Shown: in pieces, positions 54,769-64,000 of the stretch
Layout of the letters: each line of letters opens with the position of its first letter
Position numbering within the stretch: position 1 is the first letter of the stretch
Source of the DNA: Lathyrus oleraceus
Lineage: Eukaryota > Streptophyta > Magnoliopsida > Fabales > Fabaceae
Assembly (NCBI RefSeq): GCF_024323335.1
Contig: NC_066581.1
Span: 439,680,281 to 439,744,280, forward strand
DNA: 64,000 bases
Direction of reading: 5' to 3'
The notes under the pieces: model-generated
Told to the model about the DNA's origin: nothing
Databases searched by the model: none
The model's input: the letters and a program-made list of their open reading frames with translations, nothing else
Translations under genes and position numbers: made by a program

Positions 54769-57321
54769 GTAGCAGTAAATTCATGATCATCAAGCTATGG
54801 ATAAGCAAGACATCAAATAACAAGAGTCGCCACCGCGTTTTTATTATTTCCAAGGGAAAAGGGGAAAAGTACGAACAAAACCCAAAAATAAGAAGTTTTA
54901 AAATCAAAACTAATAAAATGCCAGAGGTTACAGGTAAGGAGGTTGGTTACATAGAGGGAAGGTGTTAGCACCCAAAGTGTCCTAGGTACTCCTAGGAAGC
55001 CCTTTTTTATGTGTGCATATGTGTTTGGTATAAAAGATGTTTGAGAGAAATAGAGTGTGGGGATGAGAAAAGAATTCATTGATTATATTTTTGTGTTTGA
55101 CAAGACCTTCGGACTTGTGCCTACATACCAACATATGAATGAGGGATCAAAACCTCGTAGTTCGTAATATAAATTTCAAAGTGGATGCATTGTTTTTAAC
55201 AAAAATTCAAGTTTAAAAGGCACAAAGGCCTAAAAAGTGTTTGAATGAGTTAATAATTTTTGGCTTTTGGAAATTTTAAGTCAAGTATAGTTAAGTTTAC
55301 TTACAAGTTTGATTTAAGACAAGAAGTTTGAAAATGGAATGGCTTAAGGCCAAAGTTTCTAGTTTGCGAAAATGGTCAAAGTTTGAAAATCTACAAACAC
55401 AAGCAAAGAATATTTTTGAAGTGAGGGAGAGATTTTGAAATTAAAGAAGTGGGGAGGAGTTGAAGAGACTAATCTTAAGCATAAATTTAAAAGTTAAGAG
55501 TTGAAAAGATCTGACCAATGGGTTGCAATCCAATAGGTAAGAATGCCATATAGAAACCCAAATTCCCTTGGAGATTAGAACTAAGCAATAAATAATGCAT
55601 AACATATTAACTTGAAGAGCAAGGCATCAAATAAAGATGGTCACATCCAAGCTTTAGCCACTCCATAATCTTCTTCAAATTTGCCTATGTAGTAGATGGA
55701 TTCCACAAGTCACAGGTTCAAAATAACAGTTTCACAATGATCATGTTGCAGATGAACTCAGATGGATCTTCAATGATGTATCAGATGAAGTTTCAAATTA
55801 CAAGCACTTGGCTACATGAAAGTTGCATTGTCCAAGTCCTTTTGCATAGGGATGTTGTCTAAATTCTAAGTCCAATTGTCCAAGATCAAACCAACAGTCC
55901 ACACAATAGTTTTTTAGTGTTTTGTTCCTATTATGTACATTAATGGTCAAAGACCATACAAGCAAACAAGATATGCACAAACAAGATATATCACATAATA
56001 TGGTCCAAGTGAACAAAGTGAAAATGACATTAACATAAACAATTAGGATGGAATGAATAATGGCAAATGAATAGAGCTTAAAGATAAAGTGCATTAAAAG
56101 TAAAAGACTTGAAATTAAATGTTAGTTGTTAATGAATTAGAAGTTAGTATTGCTTTTCCTTTTTTCTTTTTTTTTAAGTCATTCTTTGGAGAACACTCAA
56201 CCCACTTATCACAAGCATGAATCCTTGAACCAAGACATCTTCCAAAGGAAGGAAAAAATGCCATGTTTCCACACAATACCATGAAAGAGGGGAGACTTAC
56301 AATCTCACTAACTAGAATGATATGCCTTTTTGTGTCAAAAATTTAACGCTATGTTAAGCAATCGTAATTGGACTTATGTAGAAGTCACAACTATTTGAGG
56401 TCGGGCAATAGAATTTTGGTGTTAATGCATGTTAGAGACATAGTATAATGGACTATGCTCATGAAACATACCATACACAAAAGAGAATATGCAAAAGAGG
56501 TGGCCTAATCTCATCCATACTTATGTTGATTTTTCAATCAACTAGCCTTAGGGCCTTGAGATATCATAGGCCAAATGAAATGGATGCATAAAGAAGGGGA
56601 ATTAGATGAAGAGAGAGGGGAATATATCAAAACTCAAATTGGACAAAGGAAGACTTTTACCACATTAAGATCATTCATTCATTTTGGAAGATGGAATATA
56701 CATTCCATCAATCCCCTAAATCCAATGATCTTAACCTAGCAAAGTCAAATCAACCTTGACCAAGGTCCAACAACACAAGTCAAACTTATACAAATAATTA
56801 AAAAGGCTCAACACAATTATTTGGCATTTATTCAATTTAAAAAATACTAAAAATAATGCATTTAATTAAATTTGGTTTTTCAAATTCCTAAAATCTCATT
56901 AAAACACCAAAGAAATGGCCATGAGATTTATCATAGGTCAAACAAGGTCAAAGGACCTTGGAGAAAAAATTTCAGAATTTTTGGAAACTTAAAAGTATTT
57001 TTAAATAATTAAAAATATTCACAAATTTAATTAAATCATGAAAAATATTAATAATGATCCAAAAACTAATTTTAATTCAAAATATGATAGAGGATTTTAT
57101 TTAATTTTTTTTGGTGAAACTCTCATATATTTTGGATCAATATTAAAATTAATATGAATTAATGAAAATAAAACAAATTAAATGAAATTCAAATAATCAT
57201 AAAAAAACGTGGACCACTTGATCTCCCTTATTAATTGAGGTGGCAGATCGAGTGGATGAAAATGTGCGCCCCATGGTACACTTGAGTCAGCGCTCCACAT
57301 CAATGGTAATCAGAACCAACG
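54769..57321 (-). repeat. E5: family-A LTR inserted in E4, cut by E6
   Basis: The left end TGTAGCAG is the reverse of a family-A LTR terminus. The stretch near 56340-56400 matches E2 20670-20730 in reverse, and 54905-55005 matches the E2 LTR end near 22030-22120. It covers roughly the last 2.6 kb of an LTR read on the minus strand, then stops at 57321, where E6 starts. The start of this LTR, and any internal region, would lie beyond E6, outside the window. No gene is supported. Confidence 0.75.
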
Positions 57322-60300
57322 TGTGAGTCTAATACCCCAAAATTTACCCTTCATTTTTCCTGGAAGCATGGGATTATGTTTCACACTTCATTAGCATCAT
57401 ACTAGGTCATACTCATTGCATACTGCATTAGTGACATGGAAATCAAGTTTTGATTGATCACTCTTTAACAGAAGGAGCCCACACAAAGCAAGATTGAGAA
57501 TTGGACTTCATTTTCTAAGTATACAAGTCTCAAGGGTCTCAGGGGGGTCCAAGTATCTTATTATGGTCCTCAGTTCATCAGTGGAGGATTCAAAGCAATC
57601 AGAGTGTTCATCTGGATTTAATCAGAAATTAGGGTTTCATGGCTACCTGCAACATGCAATTTTTGGTTGGAAGTAGAGGAGCTCATCCATGTCATGATTA
57701 GAGAGGCATCTTGGCCTAGGAAGATTCACAAACTAGGGTTTGGTATAAATCAGTTTACTTCTGATTCTTAAGTGAAACTATTTTACACGGCCCTCCATAT
57801 GTCCATAAGGATCTACATACAAAAAATCAGCTCTTTATTTGAGCTAGAAGTGCTTCAATTGATCAATGGAATCGGGAATCAGACAGTTTGGGAAAAGTCA
57901 ACTGTGGGGCCAGAAAAGTCAACTCCTGACATTTTGAGAGTGGAATCTCAAAATCCATGCCTAGGGGATCCTACATGTGAAATTTTATCAAGGTTGGATC
58001 ACGGATTCATCATTTAATCAGGAATTGGAAAAGTTACTTAATTTGGAAATGGTTGACTTTCCATTTAGGGCAAGTTTTCATGATCGTTGCACTCACTTTA
58101 AGCCCATTTTGCATCAATATAAAAGCTCCATTTGAACATTTCTCCAACATGAAAGTTGTTCCTCTTGTTCCAAGCTTTCTAGAGATATAACGTTTGCTCC
58201 ATTTGGATTAGAATTGAGAAAGTTATGCTTAGTCAAAGTGAGACATTTTTTTAGGACACTTAGAAACTTTCTAAGTTCAAAATCTTCAAAATTTGTCAAG
58301 ACTTCTTGGCCAGTTTTCTTGCACTTCAAGGATTTATTTGAAAATACTTTCTTCACAACAATTGTACCTTGCCATGTCCTCTTTCACATCCTTTTGGAAT
58401 CATCTCATTTGGATACATGGTTTGAGAGATACATTCATTTAAAGTGGGCACCATGACTTGATTTTCTAGGCAGATTTTGGGCCTGGCTGGCCCAATCAAA
58501 TTTTCTAAGCATGCTGCACAAACCAGTCACATTTTTTTACCTCTTTTAGCCATGCATTGGACATCCATTCACTTAAGTTTGGCCCAAAATAACAACATTT
58601 TACACCTCACTTCACACTTTTATTCTTATGGATAAATCACTTATTAAAAAGCCCATGAGAACACCTAATCCACCCTATTTAAGAAGCTGAAACCCTAACC
58701 CTTAAAGAGCATTAGAATTTTGTGGCAAGGAGGCAAAGCTTCATCATATATCAGATTCCATTCCACTTCTATTTTCCATTAGGTAATCATCTCTTCCATG
58801 ACAATGTTTTGATATATCTACGCTTGCTTACCATGTTCATCTCTTCAGTTGACTTCTTTATGATCGATGTTTGACTTAGGGATTGCTTATGGCAATTGAA
58901 GAGATCTTTTGATCCTCCCTCGTTCATCTTATATGCCATGTATTAGAGGCCTTTTACCTTGGTTTTATTTGGTCCTTACCTCATTTCCTGATTAAATTAT
59001 TCAGTGGACCCTTCGTGTGTATATTTTCATCTATTTGATTCATTTGTTATCTTTTATACTTGTTTCTCTCATTCATGCTTTCTAGTGCTTGATTATTTAA
59101 CATGTTCATACTCCCATGCATTGTTTGAATGCTCCATTATTTGATTCTTTGGTTTGATTATATATTGTTTATTTATCTGATCTGATTGATAACTGTTGTC
59201 TACTTGTATGATGTATGAGGCATATATTCTTATTGTTTGTTTGCCATGAACAATCCCCATTCATAACAAATGTACCCCTCTCCCATAAAGTGTATAATAT
59301 TTATTTCTTTATTTATTTAGCCACCTGTTAATACAAGAATTAAAACGAACATCCGATAACCATTTCAAAATAAGATCAAAAGCTCGATCCAACGTCGAGT
59401 AATCATTTTCAAAACTTAACAGAACCAGCACGCATTCATCCACCCTCTTGTAAGTCGATTGCCTCATGCATCGTCATTTACCTGTAAGTCGATTGCCTCC
59501 GGCATCGCCATCTACCCTTATCCGTAACTCCTCTCCGCGCTCCATCCGTCGACTCTTGTTCCGTTTAGGTAGCACCCATTAGGTAGAACCCTTTGTATGA
59601 TAACATAGATAGAATTCCCTTATTCTTTGCATGCTAACATTAGGTAGATGTTCCCCTTTGTAAATCCTAACACATAAGTCCAGATTGCATGACAACTCTA
59701 GAGCAGAGCTTCCCCACTTTCAGACCTTCCGTGCGTCTCCAATCTTGTGGCATGTCAGTCCGTTCTATTGCAAAGAGGTAACTGCCTAAGACTCGATTCA
59801 GCGAGCTGCGACACCTACTGCTAGGTCGTTGAACACACTGCCCACCCTCCTTTGACACAGCTGGTGTCCTCTTTTGTAAGTCCATGTTCAGATGGCAATC
59901 CTTAACCCCTAGTTAGCCGAACTACGTTTTGCTCTGATTCTCATTCCAGATGAGATACGTAGGCATAAGACGCGACGTCTTACCGAGCACACTTCTCTTT
60001 AACCCATAGGTAGCCGAGCTACGAAGACTCTAATTCTCATACTCAGATGAGATACGTAGGCAGTGGATGCGATATCCTTGCAAGTCATTTTCTTGTAACC
60101 TTCCTTTTAGTAAATAGTACTTTAGATATACCTACACCCTTTAGACTAGAACAACACTTATGAAAAGGGCTCCCTAGGAGTACCTAGGATGTTTTGGGTG
60201 CTTAAAACCTTCCCATTGCATAACCAACCCCCTTACCCAGATCTCTGAGATTTTTACTAGTTTTTGATTCGATAAAACTTTTAGGTTTTTGTTCGCTTTC

Positions 60301-60402
60301 TAACCATTCCTTTGGATAAATAGAAGTGCGGTGGCGACTCGACTTGTATGGTTTACCTTGGATTTAGTCAATATCTCTAATGGTAACGAATACCCCACTA
60401 TA
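57322..60402 (+). repeat. 5' LTR of E6
   Basis: Begins TGTGAGTCTAATACCCC (a start two bases later is possible) and ends CCCCACTATA, seven bases before the PBS. It is about 3.1 kb long. Only the last 240 bases resemble the E2 LTR. No gene is supported inside. Confidence 0.7.
58676..58683 (+). promoter_or_regulatory. TATA box of the E6 LTR
   Basis: TATTTAAG lies about 1.35 kb into the LTR, just before GAAACCCTAACC. It is the best candidate at the place expected for the end of U3. Confidence 0.45.
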
Positions 60403-60408
60403 GAAAAG

Positions 60409-60426
60409 TGGCGACTCTGCTGGGGA
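60409..60426 (+). other. Primer binding site of E6
   Basis: TGGCGACTCTGCTGGGGA, an uninterrupted complement to a tRNA 3' end ...CAGCAGAGTCGCCA. It is the cleanest PBS in the window. Confidence 0.9.
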
Positions 60427-61318
60427 GTATCATTTTCCTAGTGGGTTTTTCCTACTTTTCATATTTGTTGTATTGTATGGTATATTGCTTTGTGACATAT
60501 TTTTGTGAAATTTGGGATTACTGTATTGTATGTAATGATTGAATTGTTTGAATATTAATTCCTTGTATGCTTGGTGATCTTTGTGAGATGAGTTCTATAC
60601 CCGAACTCGAGTGCACTTAGGATAGGAGAATGACATAGTCTTGTTGACTTGTGTGGAGTTATTCCTTAGCAAGTTGACTTGCAAGCCCATTCACTTGGTG
60701 GAGGTTATGTTGGGATCAATAATGTCACACGAGTAGTCGTGGTTAGGCATTACTCTTTCCAATATATGCCTTAGAAGCCAAGGACCTTAGTTTACCATGC
60801 CCATCTTGGCCTATTTTTAGGACGTAGTGTGAAGATCGTTCAAGTGTAAGATTTGATACGATTGTTACGCGATACTACACTCATAAGAGTCTCCCTTGAG
60901 AATATTTTTGGAATACGAGTAGTCGTTTATCCGATAATATCCGAAAGATGGGATGGTGACTATGGGAACCTCTTGTAGAACATGATTGTCAGGTTTAACC
61001 ATAGTACACTCCCTTTGGGTGGTTCTTAACCAAGACTCCATGCTCGCGACTCGCAACAAACCCTTGATTCATGGTTGATCCGTTCTTGTGTATCCTTAAT
61101 ATCAATGGAACTTGGGTGTTGATAAGGTGTAAACCATAATCCACCAAAATGGATGATTGATATTAAGGATGACTTGGTCCATCCCATGACCTTTGTGTGG
61201 TGTGATTTGCTTGATCCTTGAGTGTGATTGTTGTATCCATGCATTCATACACATCCATATCATCGACAATGAGAAACTTTTCAAGGAACTTAAGAGGTCT
61301 ATTTGCAAATTTTTAGAC
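60427..61318 (+). other. 5' leader of E6 with long inverted repeat
   Basis: Nearly identical to the E2 leader. The 14-bp inverted repeat is kept without change at 61092-61105 and 61157-61170. No ORF is supported before ORF1. Confidence 0.7.
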
Positions 61319-62738
61319 ATGGATAAGCAAAGAAGGAATACGAAGAAGTACAAGATTGACATCCTATGTATTAGATCCCTTGGAATTCAAGGCTCGTCAT
61401 GGGAAGCTTCTGTCTATTCTAGCTACGCAAGTGGATGAAGGTCTAATGAGTGTGTTGGTGCAATTCTATGATCCCTTGTACCGTTGCTTCACTTTTCCGG
61501 ATTTCCAGCTTTTGCCCATGCTTGAGGAGTATGCCTATCTTGTGGGCATACCTATCCTAGACCAGTTGTCGTTCAGTGGCTTGGAGAGAGTTCCTTCTTC
61601 TCAAGAGATTGTTGATCTGTTGCGTATAGATGAATCTATTATTGGTGCTCATATGACTACCAAAGGTGGAATTCAAGGTCTCCCGTCTGATTTCCTCATT
61701 GATCAAGCTACTATGTTTGGGAAGGCCATGAGTGAGGACGCCTTTGAGGCCATATTTGTACTTCTCATCTATGGGCTAGTGTTATTCCCCAACATCGACA
61801 AGTTTGTGGATGTGAACGCCATTAGGATTTTCTCTACTCTTAATCCCATTCCTACTCTGTTGGGTCACACTTATTTCTCTTTGCATATGATGAATACAAA
61901 GGGCGGTGGTACCATTGTGTGTTGTTTGCCTCTGTTGTACAAGTGGTTTATTTCGCACTTGCCTCAGACGCTCGCCTTCAAGGAGAACAAAGGATGTCTA
62001 CGGTGGTCCACAAGACTTATGTCTCTCACTAATGATGATATCTTTTGGTACAACCGTGTATATGATGGTGTGCAAATTATCAACTCTTGTGGTGAACTCT
62101 TCAATGTACCTCTTCTTGGTACATGCAGTGGAACTAACTACAACCCTATTTTGGCACGTCGTCAGCTTGGGTTCCCCCTAAAGGATAAACCCAATAACAT
62201 TCTGTTAGAGGGTGTGTTCTTTCAGGAGGGTAAAGATCCTCAAGGCTTGAAGGGCAGGATGGTCCACACTTGGCGCAAGATCCATAAGAAAGGAAGGAAG
62301 GAGCTAGGTCCGAAGAACTGTATCACTTTGGAACCCTATACCTCTTGGGTTAGGAGGAGAGCTTCCGAGTACCTCATGCCTTATGAGTATCCAAGACCCA
62401 CACCTTTGGTTGTGGCTGGGCCTTCAACCCTCCCTAGCCAAGGAGTAGAGGAGTTGAGAGACGAAGACCGTTCGCGTGCTTAGATCCGTGAACGAGAGGA
62501 GTTGCTTCAGTAGATCAGAGAGAAGGATGCTTTGATAGAGTTCCTTGAGCACCAGGTTATTGATGATCCTGATGACGCATTGACTTCTCTACTTCCTCAG
62601 TCTTCCAAGTTTTGGAAGAGGAAGTATGATCGACTCGCCAAAGAGAAGGCAGATATGGAGGCAGCCTATGAGAGGGAGGTGAAGAGGCTTCGTGCAACTT
62701 ATCTTTCGGTCTCGAGGGCTTTGGACGATTGCTTCTAG
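61319..62738 (+). pseudogene. E6 ORF1, Ogre-specific protein of unknown function
   Basis: Start MDKQRRNTKKYK at 61319, matching E2. About 32 bases are missing after codon 11 relative to E2, which shifts the frame, so the main open frame is 61356-62483 (375 residues). It holds VLVQFYDPLYRCFTFPDFQLLP, LEEYAYLVGIPI, KGGIQGLP, LLIYGLVLFPN, CCLPLLYKWFISHLPQ and YTSWVRRRASEYLMPYEYPRP. TAG at 62481 replaces the TGG of E2, and TAG at 62511 replaces CAG. The C-terminal coiled-coil part (62532-62738) stays open. It is the most complete copy of the central domain (probably Pfam DUF7745). Function unknown. Confidence 0.8.
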
Positions 62739-63149
62739 GGATCCATAGGATGTTCATTTTCCTACTCTCTTGTATTGTATTTGGTTACCAAGACTGTACT
62801 TCTTTGGCGTAAAAACATTTCCAAATATTAATTGACGTGATATTTACGTATGTGATAAACGTTTAATATTTCCAAAATTTGCAAATAAGACTCTAAAGTT
62901 CCTCTGATATAAAAATTAAATCATAAGCATTGCATGCATCATGTTTATCTATTCCTAGGGGTTTATATCTTCTTCTTGATTCTAGTCGGGGTTTTCTTAC
63001 ACTGTTTATCTAATGTGAGACTGAAATCAAGGGGTAGAATACCTTTTGAAATTCATAAACATGTAATTGCATTTGCATATTCATTAGCATGTCTTGCATA
63101 ATAGGTACCGCCGCAGTGTTATCATCTTGTTTGGTATCCCATTATTAGG
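62739..63149 (+). other. Spacer between ORF1 and gag (E6)
   Basis: About 410 A/T-rich bases. Similarity to E2 ends at 62943. I see no gene in it. Confidence 0.55.
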
Positions 63150-64000
63150 ATAGCTGACTCAGGCATTCACCGATACGGTACCCGAAGGAATCAACAAAGA
63201 GCAATGGAAGGTTTACAAGCAGAGCTCGCTGAGATGAGGATTCACATGAATCAGTTCATGGAAGTGGTCCATGGAGTGGCTCAGGGACAGCAGGAGATTA
63301 GATTGTTGGTACAGGGGAATCCCCCTACTACTCAACCGGAGGTTGTGGCTGATCCTCCCGCTGGAGAGGCTAATGGACCCAATGGACCGGGGCCTATCCC
63401 AATCCCACATGGCAACCTTGGTCAACAACCCATCCATGATGATCAGGAGGATCAATTCCCCCTGCTTCAGGAGGACTTTGGCATGGGCCATGGTATGGAC
63501 CCTATGTTTCGGAGACTGGAAGAGAGGTTGAAAGCTGTGGAAGGGCAGAATGCTCTTGGTGTGGATGTTGCTGACTTGGGGATGGTCCCAGGCGTGAGAG
63601 TTCCGCCAAAATTCAAAGTCCCCGTGTTTGATAAGTACAATGGCAACTCTTGCCCGAAGACTCATGTACAAGCTTACTTCCGCAAGATGATCGCGTATTC
63701 TGATGATAAGAAGCTGCTTATGTACTTCTTCCAGGATAGCCTAGCTGGGGCATCCTTAGAGTGGTATGTGAGGCTGGACAGAGCCCATATTCGCTGCTAG
63801 AGAGACTTGGCTCAGGCCTTTGTGAAGCAATATTAGTACAATGCGGATATGGCACCTGACAGGACTCAGCTCCAGAATCTGTCTCTCAAGAGCAACAAGT
63901 GCTTCAAAGAGTATGCTCAACGCTGGAGAGAGTTGGCTTCCCGTGTTCAGCCTCCGATGTTGGAAAAAGAGATGGCCAACATGTTTATGAACACACTGCC
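63150..64000 (+). pseudogene. E6 gag, N-terminal part
   Basis: The frame opens with ADSGIHRYGTRRNQQ, matching the N-terminal H-x-Y-x-T-R motif of the other gags. The codon at the expected start is ATA (63150-63152), so the ATG may be lost; the next ATG is at 63204. A coiled coil (residues 1-45 from 63204), a Pro/Gly-rich linker and the capsid block follow: FKVPVFDKYNGNSCP, LLMYFFQDSLAGASLEWYVRL. TAG codons at about 63798 and 63834 break it, then the frame goes on (MAPDRTQLQNL, FKEYAQRWRELASRV) to the window end. It would form the particle. Confidence 0.75.

Larger units (their letters stand above)
57322..64000 (+). mobile_element. E6: Ogre-type retrotransposon, 5' part only
   Basis: 5' LTR, PBS, leader, ORF1 and the first part of gag, then the window ends. 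It sits inside E5 in the opposite orientation. The LTR and gag are unlike those of E2, while the block between them (60161-62943) is almost the same as E2 22033-24849, so the element is a mosaic. CAACG at 57317-57321 is the expected left target duplication. Confidence 0.85.

Overview
The window looks like repeat-rich nuclear DNA of a legume, most likely tribe Fabeae (Pisum, Vicia, Lathyrus, Lens) or a close relative. I base this on Ogre-type Ty3/gypsy (Tat lineage) retrotransposons filling about 96 % of it. Their hallmarks are visible: LTRs of 3-7 kb, an extra ORF1 upstream of gag, gag-protease, RT-RNase H followed by a second archaeal-type RNase H, then integrase, and a primer site starting TGGCGACTC. 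The species call is inference. I see no host gene, rRNA, CRISPR array or bacterial feature. Every coding region is a retrotransposon ORF and all but one carry stops or frameshifts.

Layout. E1 (family B, minus strand) covers 1-17445: the end of its 3' LTR (1-338), an internal region read right to left (integrase, aRNH, RNase H, RT, protease, gag, ORF1, PBS at 11691-11707), then a long LTR that starts at 11708. That LTR is split by E2 (family A, plus strand, 17446-39590), a full-length 22.1 kb Ogre with both LTRs and an intact 5-bp target duplication CAAAC. The split LTR resumes at 39596 and ends at 41278, where a second family-B internal tail (E1b, 41279-43709) begins and is fused to a 50-bp LTR end (to 43759). 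The order is therefore LTR-internal-LTR-internal-LTR, with the central LTR shared.

43760-46271 is unassigned DNA. E3 (46272-52935, minus, family B) is an LTR plus integrase fragment. At 52936 it meets, in opposite orientation, a family-A RT-RNase H fragment (E4, to 54768). A minus-strand family-A LTR (E5) starts at 54769 and is cut at 57321 by E6 (57322 to the window end, plus), which has its own 3.1 kb LTR, PBS, ORF1 and the start of gag.

How the parts work together. In a live element the LTR promoter (TATA boxes at 18961, 58676 and, on the minus strand, 49066) drives one genomic RNA. ORF1 has an unknown role. Gag packages the RNA, protease cuts the polyprotein, RT with two RNase H domains copies it from the tRNA-primed PBS and the polypurine tract, and integrase inserts the copy. 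No copy here could do this alone: E2 has lost catalytic residues in protease, RT and integrase.

The most interesting signals are non-coding. A GNRA-like capped hairpin module sits just after the integrase stop in four copies of two families and shows compensatory base changes. A perfect 14-bp inverted repeat lies in the leader before ORF1. A copy of the PBS core lies inside each LTR end. W-box arrays and RY motifs lie in the U3 promoters. E2 and E6 share a 2.8 kb block between unrelated flanks, so E6 or E2 is a mosaic.
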